NCBI RefSeq assembly: GCF_900217795.1
Contig: NZ_OBMQ01000019.1
Location: 1-61,134 of the forward strand
Origin: Ureibacillus xyleni
Lineage (GTDB): Bacteria; Bacillota; Bacilli; Bacillales_A; Planococcaceae
DNA length: 61,134 bases
Direction: 5' to 3'
Shown here: positions 1 to 9,007 of the stretch, one piece after another
Layout of the letters: every line of letters begins with the position of its first letter
Numbering within the stretch: the stretch's first letter is position 1
Position numbers and translations under genes: made by a program
Notes under the pieces: model-generated
Databases searched by the model: none
What the model was told of the DNA's origin: nothing
Seen by the model: only the letters and a program-made list of their open reading frames with translations

Positions 1-60
1 TTGCATGTATTAGGCACGCCGCCAGCGTTCGTCCTGAGCCAGGATCAAACTCTCCATAAA
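1..60 (-). rRNA. 16S rRNA, 5' end only (partial)
   Basis: The reverse complement has the conserved start of bacterial 16S rRNA, GAGTTTGATCCTGGCTCAG, followed by the GAACGCTGGCGGC block. Only about 60 bases lie in the window; the gene continues off the left edge. The mature 5' end is placed near base 60 by comparison with Bacillus 16S. The upstream leader carries the motif CTTTGAAAACTGAAC (about 154-168), common in Bacillales rRNA leaders and spacers. Confidence 0.95.
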
Positions 61-200
61 AGAATTTGATAAAGCTCAAATTTGCTGGCATCAAAATTGA
101 TGTCAAAATGTTTCTCAAATTAATGAGAAATTATATTCATTAACGTTTTGTTGTTCAGTTTTCAAAGTTCATTTATCATCGCATTTAGGCGACTTTTCTC

Positions 201-229
201 AGTATAAAGATAACCTTTTGAAATGTCAA
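201..229 (-). promoter_or_regulatory. rRNA operon promoter P2
   Basis: On the minus strand, TTGACA (224-229) and TATACT (201-206) are separated by exactly 17 bases, a near-consensus sigma-A promoter. It is the nearer of two promoters before the 16S gene, with an expected start near 194 and a leader of about 130 bases. Confidence 0.85.
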
Positions 230-284
230 CATAAAATTATTTTTATAAACTTTATTATATAACATTCCTTTTGGCAACTTTTAT

Positions 285-313
285 AATATACCACCAACTC
301 CAAAAATAGTCAA
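285..313 (-). promoter_or_regulatory. rRNA operon promoter P1
   Basis: On the minus strand, TTGACT (308-313) and TATATT (285-290) are separated by 17 bases. It lies about 84 bases upstream of P2. Tandem promoters of this kind are usual for Bacillus rRNA operons. It sits directly after the pabB terminator. Confidence 0.8.
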
Positions 314-343
314 CTGTTTATTAAAATCACTCTTATGCTCTTT

Positions 344-379
344 GATTAAAAGGGAAGTACTGTATTAGCTACTCCCCTT
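344..379 (-). terminator. Intrinsic terminator after pabB
   Basis: A 10-bp stem (370-379 with 350-359, one G-U pair) and 10-base loop is followed on the minus strand by TTTTAATC. It lies 5 bases past the pabB stop and would separate the folate genes from the rRNA promoters. Confidence 0.75.
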
Positions 380-383
380 AAGT

Positions 384-2123
384 TTAACCTAATTGTACCT
401 TTATCCATTTTCTAACACTATTAATAAACCATATATTCGAACATTGATTTAAATCTTCAAGTTTTAATGTTCTTTCACAAATACGACCTTCTTTAAGTAA
501 CCTATCTCTATAAGTTCCTGCTAATAGTCCACTTTTAACAGGAGGAGTCCAGAATCCACCATCTATTTCTAAAACTACATTACCATTCGTAAATTCTGTT
601 ATCTCCTCCTCTTCATTCCAAAGGAGTACATCAAAAAAATCTCGGAATTTCGTTTGATATTGCGAGTAAACTTCTCGATTTGTTGTTTTATGATATAAAA
701 ATAGATTGTTTTTATTCACTGGGAGGTCAGCTAATGTAACAAGTTGGCCAGAGTTTTGTTTTTTTAATAGTTGGCATTCTAATGTTGTTTCACCAGTTTG
801 ATCTACTAGCAAACGAATTTTATAATCTCCGTGTTTATTTCGTTCAGCACAATTTATTAATGCCAATCTAATAGCATCTAGATTAAATTTATAGCCAAAG
901 TATTTTGCGGAACTTAATATACGAGTAAGATGTTCTTCAAGTAAGAAATATTCCCCGTCTTGTAAAAGCAAACTTTCTAGCAATTGAAATTCAGGGCGCT
1001 TTTCTGTTAATAAGCTTGCTTTTGCTAATACTTCGTGATACTCATCTTCAGTTGTAGAATCCCACGTAATACCACCACCAACACCGTATGTAGCTTCACC
1101 TGTTTTTTGGTTGATTATCACCGTTCTAATAGGAACATTAAAAATGGCTTCTCTGTTTGGCGTAATATAACCAATTGCACCACAGTATACTTCTCGGGGT
1201 GTTGTTTCTAACTTTTCGATAGCTTCCATTGTACTGATTTTTGGAGCACCAGTTATTGAACCACATGGAAATAGTGCCTTGAAAATGTCAACAAACTGCT
1301 TATTTTCCCAAATTGTAGCTGTAATAGTTGAAGTCATTTGATGAACAGTTGGATAGTCTTCAATTTCAAAGAGTTTTTCCACTTTTACTGTTCCAGGTTT
1401 GGCAACAACACTTAAATCGTTCCTTAAAAGATCTACAATCATCACATTCTCTGCACGGTTTTTCTCTGAATGATATAGCACCATTCTATTTTTCTCATCA
1501 TCTTTTAAAGTTTTCCCCCGTTTTAATGTCCCCTTCATTGGTCGGGTAGTTAGTTGATCGTGATGTAATTTGAAAAACAACTCCGGTGATGCTGATAAAA
1601 CTTGAAAATCACCGGTATTTACATACGCACAGTAATTTGAGACTTGAGCTCTTTTTAATTTTTCGTATAGTGCAATATCATCTCCATGAAACTGAGAATG
1701 AAGTCGAATCGTATAATTGGTTTGATATGTTACACCATCTTCAATTAATTGCTTAATAGAGGTAATCGCCTTATGGTAATCTTTCTTATCAACAGACGGA
1801 ACCCACTCTGATAGGCTGTATTCACCGGTACTATGTAATGCTATTGTTTCAGGCTCATGAAAAACGCCAAACCAGAGTAATGGCATTTGGCTTTCGTTTT
1901 TTACCTTGTATGCAGCATCAAAGGCAGGTGCACTTTCATAGGACAAGTATCCAGCAACATAAAACCCGTTCTGTAAAGCTTCCTCTATTAATTGAAAACA
2001 AGGTAATACTTCCTCAATGTTATTGGCAATGATTAATTTAATTGGATTTTGAAATGTTAACGGTTCCACTACCCCTGATTTCGAGGGGAAGTCAAAAGAT
2101 AAGATGGGTGATTGCTGTTTCAT
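384..2123 (-). CDS. pabB: Aminodeoxychorismate synthase component I fused to aminodeoxychorismate lyase (PabB-PabC)
   Basis: Makes p-aminobenzoate for folate from chorismate. Residues 1 to about 375 are the chorismate-binding PabB module, with FYVAGYLSYESAPAF near the start, then RPMKGT, NRAENVMIVDLLRNDL and the late GSITGAPK block. Residues from about 380 to 579 are a class-IV PLP aminotransferase-fold domain with HKTTNR, where Lys 479 is the likely PLP lysine, and EFTNGNV. Aminodeoxychorismate formation and pyruvate elimination are thus predicted in one chain. It starts 2 bases after the pabA stop, so the two are cotranscribed. In B. subtilis pabB and pabC are separate genes inside the folate operon; here only pabA and this fusion are present. 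Role of the fused lyase is inferred from motifs. Confidence 0.93.
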   Translation of the reverse strand: MKQQSPILSFDFPSKSGVVEPLTFQNPIKLIIANNIEEVLPCFQLIEEALQNGFYVAGYLSYESAPAFDAAYKVKNESQMPLLWFGVFHEPETIALHSTGEYSLSEWVPSVDKKDYHKAITSIKQLIEDGVTYQTNYTIRLHSQFHGDDIALYEKLKRAQVSNYCAYVNTGDFQVLSASPELFFKLHHDQLTTRPMKGTLKRGKTLKDDEKNRMVLYHSEKNRAENVMIVDLLRNDLSVVAKPGTVKVEKLFEIEDYPTVHQMTSTITATIWENKQFVDIFKALFPCGSITGAPKISTMEAIEKLETTPREVYCGAIGYITPNREAIFNVPIRTVIINQKTGEATYGVGGGITWDSTTEDEYHEVLAKASLLTEKRPEFQLLESLLLQDGEYFLLEEHLTRILSSAKYFGYKFNLDAIRLALINCAERNKHGDYKIRLLVDQTGETTLECQLLKKQNSGQLVTLADLPVNKNNLFLYHKTTNREVYSQYQTKFRDFFDVLLWNEEEEITEFTNGNVVLEIDGGFWTPPVKSGLLAGTYRDRLLKEGRICERTLKLEDLNQCSNIWFINSVRKWIKVQLG

Positions 2124-2125
2124 TG

Positions 2126-2710
2126 TTAAATTTCGATTCCCCTTGCTGATTTTATAAAGAAATTCTCAATCATCTCTAGGCCTCTTTCCGTTAAAATTGC
2201 TTCGGGATGGAATTGAACACCTTCAACACGATACTCCTTATGTCGAATAGCCATAATTTCACCATCAACAGTTTTTGCGCTAATTTCAAGACAATCAGGT
2301 AAAGTTTGTTCATCTACTATTAATGAATGATATCTGGCTACTTGTATTGGCGATGGGATATTCTGAAAAATTGAACGTTGATCGTGAACAATGAGTGACG
2401 TTTTCCCATGCATCGGTTGTTGCGCTTTTTTTACAACCCCTCCGAATGCTTGGGCAATAATTTGTTGACCTAAACATACCCCTAAAATTGGAATACTTCT
2501 ATAAAAGTGTTTTACAACATCTATGCAAATTCCTGCTGTATCTGGATTTCCTGGACCTGGGGAAATTAAAATAGAATCAGGTTTCATTATTGAAATGTCC
2601 GTTAATGATAAATGGTTATTCCGAATAACAACAACTTCTTCCCCAACTTGCTGTATATATTGAACTAAATTAAATGTGAAGGAATCATAATTATCTATAA
2701 CTAATATCAC
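2126..2710 (-). CDS. pabA: Aminodeoxychorismate synthase component II (glutamine amidotransferase)
   Basis: Class-I glutamine amidotransferase that supplies ammonia to PabB. The protein begins ILVIDNYDSFTFNLVQYI, has the nucleophile motif LGVCLGQQIIAQAFGG and ends with the catalytic His-Glu block GVQFHPEAI. I choose the GTG at 2710, because GGGAG lies 9 bases upstream and it gives 194 aa, the family's usual length; an in-frame extension to 2764 has no homologous character. In many Gram-positives the same subunit also serves anthranilate synthase, but no trp gene is nearby, so a folate role fits best. A TATAAT-like box at 2742-2747 may be its -10, without a clear -35. Confidence 0.93.
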   Translation of the reverse strand: MILVIDNYDSFTFNLVQYIQQVGEEVVVIRNNHLSLTDISIMKPDSILISPGPGNPDTAGICIDVVKHFYRSIPILGVCLGQQIIAQAFGGVVKKAQQPMHGKTSLIVHDQRSIFQNIPSPIQVARYHSLIVDEQTLPDCLEISAKTVDGEIMAIRHKEYRVEGVQFHPEAILTERGLEMIENFFIKSARGIEI

Positions 2711-2750
2711 GCTAATAATCTCCCTTGTTTGATTAAGCATTATTATAACG

Positions 2751-2793
2751 AAAAATCCCATCAAAAAGCAGGATATTTCTACTTTTCGATGGG
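2751..2793 (-). terminator. Intrinsic terminator after the MBL hydrolase gene
   Basis: Hairpin with arms 2757-2768 and 2781-2793 (CCCATC/GATGGG plus AAAAG/CTTTT), followed on the minus strand by TTTTT. It separates the MBL gene from pabA. Confidence 0.7.
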
Positions 2794-2799
2794 ACTATT

Positions 2800-3657
2800 T
2801 TAATTCATTTTTTTGTTCACGTATTTTCCGTAATCAGGAAGTGCAATTTGCTCAAATTCATTAACAAGCTTTCGTAAATTTTCTGTTAAATATTGGCCTG
2901 TTAAAGGTAGTCCATGCCCAGTAACGGCAACAGTAGGATTTAATCTTTCTAGTTTCACTACTGATTCCTTGGCAGCATTCCAATCTGTTGTTAAATATCT
3001 TGGAGGTCCGCTTATTTCTTGTTCCTGTGTTAAGACTTTATAAAGATATTCTTGTTTAACATTAACAAACGCATCTCCCACTATTAATGCTCGGTCATTT
3101 TCTCTAAGCAGTGAAATATGACCCGGTGAATGTCCCGGAGTATGGAGCCATCTAAAATCCGGCATATGTGGTACTGTTCCATCAGAAGGAAGTGCTTGTA
3201 CATTACCACCCAAATTAATCGGTTCAATTGGGAACATTGGTGACATCTTTGCCACCATTCCTCCTTCAACAGTTGAATCCGGCTCTGGGTAACTTTTTTG
3301 TCCTGTTAAATAGGGCATTTCAAGTTCATGGGCATATACAGAGACATTCCAATGTTTTATCAGCTCAATAATAGCTCCCACATGGTCAAAGTGTCCGTGT
3401 GTTAAAATAATGGCTTTTGGGCGACTATTTGCACCAAAGCGTTCCTCAACCACAGATATGATTTCATTTGCTGATTCAGGCATTCCGGCATCAACCAACA
3501 CAAAATCCTTCGTTGACGGATCTCCAACTAAAGAAATGTTCACAATTTGGATTGTATGACAATACAAATCAGGCAATACTTCCATTCCAACACCATTTCC
3601 TATTGAGGTTGCTGGAATTGCTCTATAGTCGCTTCCGTAACTCATGTTCATGTCCAT
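2800..3657 (-). CDS. MBL-fold metallo-hydrolase
   Basis: Metallo-beta-lactamase fold hydrolase of about 285 aa. Metal ligands are visible: LTHGHFDHVG (HxHxDH), TPGHSPGHIS, the bridging Asp in IVGDAF and a late VTGHGLPL. Together they predict a di-metal hydrolase of the glyoxalase II/lactonase type. No signal peptide is seen, so it should be cytoplasmic. The ATG at 3657 is preferred to the GTG at 3663: the AGGTGA box is 7 bases from the ATG but almost touches the GTG. It is a single gene with its own terminator. The substrate cannot be read from sequence. Confidence 0.85.
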   Translation of the reverse strand: MDMNMSYGSDYRAIPATSIGNGVGMEVLPDLYCHTIQIVNISLVGDPSTKDFVLVDAGMPESANEIISVVEERFGANSRPKAIILTHGHFDHVGAIIELIKHWNVSVYAHELEMPYLTGQKSYPEPDSTVEGGMVAKMSPMFPIEPINLGGNVQALPSDGTVPHMPDFRWLHTPGHSPGHISLLRENDRALIVGDAFVNVKQEYLYKVLTQEQEISGPPRYLTTDWNAAKESVVKLERLNPTVAVTGHGLPLTGQYLTENLRKLVNEFEQIALPDYGKYVNKKMN

Positions 3658-3737
3658 TTTCACTTCACCTCGAGTAAAAATATTTAAAATCTACTCGTAA
3701 TATGTCCTTTGCATGATAAAACATACAAGAAAAGTTG

Positions 3738-4706
3738 CTAGTCCCCATGTTGTATGTGCAAGATCATATAATCTGTAAAGTAAGATTTTATTTGTTCTAA
3801 CTCAAGTGAACTGTACAGGATAATCGATTGTGCATCATGATCGAAAGTTAAAACAATGTCTTCATCTGATTTAAAAATGCGGTTACGTCCCGTTTGAATG
3901 TTAAGCTTCCTCTGGGATACGATAAATGTGTCATTTTGATATGCTAAGTAGATTAATTCTTCAAATACCGTCTTCAATTCTTCTGCGTTTTTAACGGTTA
4001 AAAAGAACCCCGGAACTTCCGCATAATACATTCCTTTTGAAGAGAGCGTAAAAACACGTTGCCCAGAGTCTATATACTCCACATCATAGTTAGCCCATTC
4101 TTTTTGCATTTGTTCCTGTTCTTCATCATGTGTTTCAACATAAATCGATAATGGATAGGAATAAATTTTTTCAATCGTCTCAAATGCAAGTCGCTCAATA
4201 TGGTCATAGTCCGTACTAATAAAATATGATTTAGCTTGTCCTTCTAAATGAACATCGCGATCGTTATCATGATTCAAAATATAAAAATCAACTTGTATTG
4301 GTTTATCATTCACTTGTAATACTTTACATGGAAGACCCACCTCTTCATAAAAGGTCACATGGGTATTAAATTCTGCAATGATTCTGTTCTTATCATCATA
4401 TAAAATACTTGTACACCCACTTATATGGTTTAATGATAAAATCAAATTTTTCGCCATATCATCCAAAGAAAATTTGTAACTTTTACCATGATGTTCAGTC
4501 TTTAGCTGCTTATTTTTAATTTGTTTTCTCATTAGCTTTATAAGATTGATTTCATCTTTATTTTGAAAAACTACTATCTCTAGCGTAGAGGCTTTCATTA
4601 TAAAATGATTAAAAAGCATTTTTCGTTCATTTCTTATTTCTGCATCTCGAATATCAAACTCAGGTAAATCAACATCCCATTCATTTGTTTGATCTAAAAT
4701 ATACAT
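3738..4706 (-). CDS. Hypothetical protein, 322 aa
   Basis: I do not recognise this family. It is an acidic, soluble-looking protein with no signal peptide or membrane segment. It starts MYILDQTNEWDVDLPEFD and has many aromatic and charged residues spread evenly, suggesting a globular fold of mixed strands and helices. The ATG at 4706 has an AGGAGG-type box about 10 bases upstream. It is transcribed leftward between the MBL gene and a divergent hypothetical gene, in the stretch between bofA and the rRNA operon that holds nothing in B. subtilis. Coding character is good (long, clean, sensible composition); function unknown. Confidence 0.7.
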   Translation of the reverse strand: MYILDQTNEWDVDLPEFDIRDAEIRNERKMLFNHFIMKASTLEIVVFQNKDEINLIKLMRKQIKNKQLKTEHHGKSYKFSLDDMAKNLILSLNHISGCTSILYDDKNRIIAEFNTHVTFYEEVGLPCKVLQVNDKPIQVDFYILNHDNDRDVHLEGQAKSYFISTDYDHIERLAFETIEKIYSYPLSIYVETHDEEQEQMQKEWANYDVEYIDSGQRVFTLSSKGMYYAEVPGFFLTVKNAEELKTVFEELIYLAYQNDTFIVSQRKLNIQTGRNRIFKSDEDIVLTFDHDAQSIILYSSLELEQIKSYFTDYMILHIQHGD

Positions 4707-4833
4707 AGCTCATAACAGCCTCCTTTCTAATTTTGTTCCTTAATGTATCCTATTTCATCAGCCACGCGCTAATCCAATATTAGGTCTATATGTTAAAATT
4801 AACCTTAAAATGTAAGTTGTGGGGTGATGAGAT

Positions 4834-5439
4834 TTGAATTTTACGGAAGAACAGCTACAGATGATGATTTCAGAAGAACCAATTGGCGGTTTATATCCAT
4901 ATAACACAAAGGACAAACAACAGATTGAAATCTATATTCAAGACCTTTTCTATACAATCAACCGCTCAAAATCAATTAAATGTGAAGCAATATTTGATCA
5001 TTATGGAAGTGGGTATGCTTCCTATGTTGACTTCTTTTGTTATAAGAAAGATGGAAGTAGTGTAATAAATGAAAGTTATATTGAAAAGGATTCTCTTATT
5101 TCTATCCAAATAGAAGGGTTTGTTATCTACATAAGTCGATTAGCACCTGTAGCAATTTTTGGTACGGATATAAGACATAAGGCGATTTTAGATAATGGGA
5201 AGGATGAATTTTTCAGTGGGATGGGTATGATTAGTCACCCTAATGGAATCATCAATGAACCACCTAGACATATGGTCAATGAGTTTCAAGAAATTAAAGA
5301 GAAGTTGATTAGTGCAGGCTATTACATTCTAAATAAAGACTATTTGTCACAACCGCTCCCTTTTGAGACCAAAATTCAAACTTTTACACGACCAAATCAA
5401 TATACAATATTCGATGCATTTTTCTACTGGAAAGATTAA
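4834..5439 (+). CDS. Hypothetical protein, 201 aa
   Basis: Unrecognised family. The TTG at 4834 is taken as start, because GGGGTGA lies 6 bases upstream. The protein is soluble and aromatic-rich (YASYVDFFCYKK, YTIFDAFFYW) with no membrane segment. It may belong to the small-protein class found with polymorphic-toxin immunity genes, but no toxin is adjacent, so that is only a guess. It is divergent from the 322-aa hypothetical and converges on bofA, sharing a hairpin terminator with it. Confidence 0.65.
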   Translation: MNFTEEQLQMMISEEPIGGLYPYNTKDKQQIEIYIQDLFYTINRSKSIKCEAIFDHYGSGYASYVDFFCYKKDGSSVINESYIEKDSLISIQIEGFVIYISRLAPVAIFGTDIRHKAILDNGKDEFFSGMGMISHPNGIINEPPRHMVNEFQEIKEKLISAGYYILNKDYLSQPLPFETKIQTFTRPNQYTIFDAFFYWKD

Positions 5440-5461
5440 TTTCATATAAGAATTGCAAATA

Positions 5462-5500
5462 GGCGCCCAACCCATTACTAAAGGTTAAGCGCCCTTTCTT
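5462..5500 (+). terminator. Terminator between convergent genes
   Basis: Hairpin with GGCGC (5462-5466) pairing GCGCC (5489-5493) and AACC pairing GGTT inside, followed on the plus strand by a T-rich run. It lies between the 201-aa gene and bofA and may serve both strands. Confidence 0.6.
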
Positions 5501-5509
5501 GTCTATAAT

Positions 5510-5779
5510 TTATTGAAACACCGTTAATACCCCAATACAAATCACTCCAGGAAGTCCAAGAATGGTAATAGTTAGGGCGGAAAATATATTTACAGGCACT
5601 ATAATATCATAACCATCTACAACTATATGGGCTATGTATAACAATGCAAAAGAGCAGGCGAACTTAAACCAAAGAAGGGCTAACTTTTCAAAAATTACAC
5701 CAAAACCAACTTTTTTGCCTATTAGGAAGCCAAAAAAAAGTAGCACGCAACTAAGTCCGATTACAACATAGGTCATCAA
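5510..5779 (-). CDS. bofA: Pro-sigma-K processing inhibitor BofA
   Basis: Integral membrane protein of 89 aa. In sporulating bacilli BofA sits in the outer forespore membrane with SpoIVFA and holds back the SpoIVFB protease that activates sigma-K. Hydrophobic segments occupy about residues 4-20, 35-55 and 65-87, and the C-terminal block LTITILGLPGVICIGVL matches the family's conserved end. The start is probably TTG 5779, 9 bases after GGGGGC; ATG 5776 is the alternative. Its place after dnaX-ebfC-recR-yaaL is the same as in B. subtilis and supports the call. Its presence implies an endospore former. Confidence 0.9.
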   Translation of the reverse strand: MMTYVVIGLSCVLLFFGFLIGKKVGFGVIFEKLALLWFKFACSFALLYIAHIVVDGYDIIVPVNIFSALTITILGLPGVICIGVLTVFQ

Positions 5780-5842
5780 TCCATATCGCCCCCATTTATT
5801 GTTTCATAGGAGCATATGCTTTTGCGGCTACTCTTATTATGT

Positions 5843-6058
5843 TTATTTAATTAATATTTTGCGAATTCTTGCTTCCTTAAATAAATAAAAGTGGATACTT
5901 TCTGCTATTTGACGACGTGCAATTACATCTAAATCATAATCGTCTAATAGCCCTTCAATGACCTTTGCATTGTTCCAGTCATCCTTTGTTTCCTTAATCA
6001 GATGTACTAACTTTTCATCAAATTCTTTTTTTAACTTCCCTTTACGACGAAAAAACAT
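5843..6058 (-). CDS. yaaL: YaaL family protein (DUF2508)
   Basis: Small charged protein of 71 aa, starting MFFRRKGKLKKEFDEKL and rich in Lys, Asp and Glu, predicted mostly helical. It matches the YaaL family in length and by its place between recR and bofA. No membrane segment or catalytic motif is visible. Its molecular role is unknown. It is probably cotranscribed with recR and bofA, with short gaps. Confidence 0.88.
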   Translation of the reverse strand: MFFRRKGKLKKEFDEKLVHLIKETKDDWNNAKVIEGLLDDYDLDVIARRQIAESIHFYLFKEARIRKILIK

Positions 6059-6128
6059 ACAACGACACTCACTTTACCCGATTTAAAAATCGTAATTTCC
6101 TTTAAAACAGAATTCAGATGAAAAGAAC

Positions 6129-6725
6129 TTACAATTCACGTCTTCCTTCTAATGCTTTCGATAAAGTTACTTCATCGGCATACTCTAAGTCCCCACCCAC
6201 AGGTAAACCATGAGCAATACGTGTTGTTCGAATTCCTGATGGCTTCACTAGGCGAGATATGTACATCGCTGTTGCTTCACCTTCAATAGTAGGGTTTGTT
6301 GCTAAAATTAACTCTTGTACTCGTTCATCTTGTAATCGAGTGATTAAGGACGCAACATTAATATCTTCCGGTCCAACGCCATCCATCGGCGAAATTGCTC
6401 CGTGTAAGACATGATATAGGCCATGATAATCACGCATTTTTTCCATTGCGATGACATCTTTTGGATCTTGTACAACACAAATAGTCGATGGGTCTCGTTG
6501 TTGATCTGAACAGATTTGACAAGGGTCCACATCTGTAATATGCCCACAAGTTGAGCAATACATTAAATTTCGTTTTGCATCTACTAAAGCCTTTGCAAAA
6601 GATAAAACAGTATCTTCTTTCATAGTTAAAACGAAAAATGCCAGTCGAGCGGCGGTTTTCGGGCCGATTCCTGGCAATTTCATAAAGCTATCAATAAGCT
6701 TTGATATTGGTTCAGGGTAGTACAT
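6129..6725 (-). CDS. recR: Recombination mediator RecR
   Basis: RecR, 198 aa, the usual length. It acts with RecO and RecF to load RecA at single-stranded gaps. The N-terminal helix-hairpin-helix reads [14 protein letters not shown], followed by a Cys4 zinc finger (CSTCGH at about 57, then CQIC at about 69). The Toprim domain follows with [13 protein letters not shown] and [15 protein letters not shown]. The ATG has AGGAGG upstream. It lies 11 bases after ebfC in the conserved dnaX-ebfC-recR cluster. Confidence 0.97.
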   Translation of the reverse strand: MYYPEPISKLIDSFMKLPGIGPKTAARLAFFVLTMKEDTVLSFAKALVDAKRNLMYCSTCGHITDVDPCQICSDQQRDPSTICVVQDPKDVIAMEKMRDYHGLYHVLHGAISPMDGVGPEDINVASLITRLQDERVQELILATNPTIEGEATAMYISRLVKPSGIRTTRIAHGLPVGGDLEYADEVTLSKALEGRREL

Positions 6726-6736
6726 TGTTTATCCTC

Positions 6737-7051
6737 CTAGAATGGAAGGTTTAATCCTTGAGTGAATTTACCCATTGTTGAATTTGTCGTTTCTTCTACT
6801 TTCTTTAAAGCATCGTTTGTTGCAACAACAAGTAAGTCTTCTAACATTTCAACATCATCTGGATCAACAACTGATGGGTCTAAATTTACTTTTAGTACTT
6901 CACGTTGGCCGTTTAAAGTGATTTTCACCATACCGCCACCAGCAGTACCTTCAAATTCTTTTGCATTCAATTCTTCTTGTGCTTGCATCATTTCTTTTTG
7001 CATTTTTTGCATTTTTTTCATCATGCCTTGCATATTGCCCATTCCACGCAT
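6737..7051 (-). CDS. ebfC: Nucleoid-associated protein, YbaB/EbfC family
   Basis: Small dimeric DNA-binding protein of 104 aa (YaaK in B. subtilis). It starts with a Met-rich segment, [18 protein letters not shown], then has [19 protein letters not shown], the family signature. AAGGAGG is well spaced before the ATG. It sits between dnaX and recR, the usual neighbours. It coats and organises the nucleoid in related bacteria; the role here is by homology. Confidence 0.95.
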   Translation of the reverse strand: MRGMGNMQGMMKKMQKMQKEMMQAQEELNAKEFEGTAGGGMVKITLNGQREVLKVNLDPSVVDPDDVEMLEDLLVVATNDALKKVEETTNSTMGKFTQGLNLPF

Positions 7052-7097
7052 AAATATATTTCCTCCTTAAAAAATCTAAATTTATGGTTTAAAGCGG

Positions 7098-8861
7098 TTA
7101 CTCATCCACAACTTCAACAAAATCTTTACCAAACATTTTCTCAGCTTCTGCAATTAAAGGATCTTCAGAAGCAATTTCATGCGTATCATCAATAAATGGT
7201 TGTTCATGGACCGTTTCCTGAACCAATGACCCATCTTGTGACTCTTTTTTCTGATTCAAACCATTTTCTTTTATGAAGTTTTGACGCAACGTAACCCATT
7301 GTTCTTCTGGAATACATAGTAGTTCATACAGCGTTCCAGTTGTTTGAGCTACAATTTGAGAAAAAAGATTTGTAAATTCTCTGTTGTCAGCAACCATTCG
7401 ACAATGAATATCATACTTGAATTTTACCACAAATGCACTATCAGAGGCGGCAACAGGTTCGGCTTCTGCTAACAATGCTGCCTGTGATTTTTGAAGTTGG
7501 CTTAAACTTCCCGCCCACGCACTTTTAATTTTATGAATGTCTTGCTTTGTAGCACTTTTTAACACTTCACGAATTCGTCCAGTAGGTGCTTGATAACCAT
7601 TTTGGGATTTTGCCCGTGGTCGAGGCGCTTCCTTCACCTGCGAGCCAACATTACCAGCTTGAACACCAGATGCCAGTTGTTGTGAAAGTTGCTGTACCAT
7701 TCTTTCAAGGTTCGCCACTTTATCGTTTAATGCAGGATCCATATGCCCCACTGCTTGAGTTGCCACGGCACCACTATTTGGCGTTTGCACCATTTTTAAT
7801 AAGGCTGTTTCTAAATAAATTTTTGTATGATGGGAAAAGCGCATTTCTTGTTGAGTTTTCGCAAGAATATCGATATAAGCATAAAGTGAATCCGCGCTAA
7901 ACTCATGAGCTAAAGCTACAAACTTTTCTTCCGGAGTAACAAGTTCTAATAACTCTTCTAATTCGCTGCTTGTTTGAAGAAGTAATAAATCACGGAAAAA
8001 TGTAATTAAATCTTCGGCAAGACGAAGCGGATCTTTTCCATCAGCGATTAATTCCTCAATTAACGTTAATATATGTGCAATTTCTTTTTGTTTTAAGGCT
8101 TGTACCACATCATAAAAGATGTCTTGGCTAATGGATCCACTAACAAGCAATGCATTTTCAAGCGTTAAAGTGTCGCCGCTAAATGATACGACTTGATCTA
8201 ATAGACTTAGTGCATCCCGCATTCCACCAGCAGCTGCCTGAGCAATTACCTTTAATGCTTGTTCTTCATAAGGTAATTGAATATCTTCTAAAATAACCTT
8301 CATACGTTCTAAAATATCGTTAGAAGATAGGCGTTTAAAGTCAAATCGCTGGCATCGCGAAATAATTGTAGCCGGCAGTTTATGTGGTTCGGTTGTAGCT
8401 AAAATAAATACTGCATGGGGTGGCGGTTCCTCTAACGTCTTTAGTAAGGCATTAAATGCACTTGTTGAAAGCATATGCACTTCGTCGATGATATACACCT
8501 TAAAGCGTGCATTTGCTGGAGCGAATCGAACTTTTTCGATAATATCGCGCATTTCTTCCACACGGGAGTTAGATGCTGCGTCAAATTCAATAACATCTGG
8601 ATGAGACCCTTCTGTAATACTTAAGCATGTTGCACATTCATTACAAGGTTCATTGGTTGGAGCGTTCTCACAATTTAATGCTTTAGCAAAAATCTTCGCA
8701 GTACTCGTTTTCCCCGTACCCCGTGGACCAGAAAACAGATAAGCATGCGTTGTTTTATTTGCTAGGAGGGCATTTTGAAGCGTTCTTTTTACGTGAGTTT
8801 GTCCCGACATCTCTCGGAAATTTCGAGGTCGATACACACGATAAAATGCTTGATACGTCAA
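7098..8861 (-). CDS. dnaX: DNA polymerase III subunits gamma/tau
   Basis: Clamp-loader ATPase of 587 aa. It starts MTYQAFYRVYRPRNF, the family start, with a TTG codon and GGGGAGG 6 bases upstream. AAA+ motifs are visible: Walker A GPRGTGKTS near residue 45, a zinc module with four Cys (CENAPTNEPCNECATC), Walker B YIIDEVHML, and an arginine-finger region near ATTEPHKLPATIISRC. The C-terminal third is variable and charged, matching tau, which contacts the polymerase and helicase. It heads the dnaX-ebfC-recR-yaaL-bofA cluster. I saw no evidence needed to claim a frameshift-made gamma form. Confidence 0.97.
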   Translation of the reverse strand: MTYQAFYRVYRPRNFREMSGQTHVKRTLQNALLANKTTHAYLFSGPRGTGKTSTAKIFAKALNCENAPTNEPCNECATCLSITEGSHPDVIEFDAASNSRVEEMRDIIEKVRFAPANARFKVYIIDEVHMLSTSAFNALLKTLEEPPPHAVFILATTEPHKLPATIISRCQRFDFKRLSSNDILERMKVILEDIQLPYEEQALKVIAQAAAGGMRDALSLLDQVVSFSGDTLTLENALLVSGSISQDIFYDVVQALKQKEIAHILTLIEELIADGKDPLRLAEDLITFFRDLLLLQTSSELEELLELVTPEEKFVALAHEFSADSLYAYIDILAKTQQEMRFSHHTKIYLETALLKMVQTPNSGAVATQAVGHMDPALNDKVANLERMVQQLSQQLASGVQAGNVGSQVKEAPRPRAKSQNGYQAPTGRIREVLKSATKQDIHKIKSAWAGSLSQLQKSQAALLAEAEPVAASDSAFVVKFKYDIHCRMVADNREFTNLFSQIVAQTTGTLYELLCIPEEQWVTLRQNFIKENGLNQKKESQDGSLVQETVHEQPFIDDTHEIASEDPLIAEAEKMFGKDFVEVVDE

Positions 8862-8964
8862 CTTTTTCCTCCCCTTCTAAATACACGAATTTATTTTTTA
8901 TTATAACATATATCAAGGATTCACTTCTATTTCTTCATTGAAACTAATTCTGTATTACATCCCT

Positions 8965-9000
8965 AAAAAAGAGTTACCTCATAAGAGATAACCCTTTTTT
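8965..9000 (-). terminator. Intrinsic terminator of the MoxR/vWA operon
   Basis: Hairpin with arms about 8965-8980 and 8985-9000, reading AAAAAGGGTTATCTCT against its partner arm, with a U-run made by the A-tract on the plus strand. It lies 8 bases past the last vWA gene and upstream of dnaX. Confidence 0.8.
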
Positions 9001-9007
9001 CGTAAAG

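Noticed and set aside
6762..7070. Plus-strand frame of 102 codons
   Set aside because: Antisense shadow of ebfC, with poor composition and no ribosome site.
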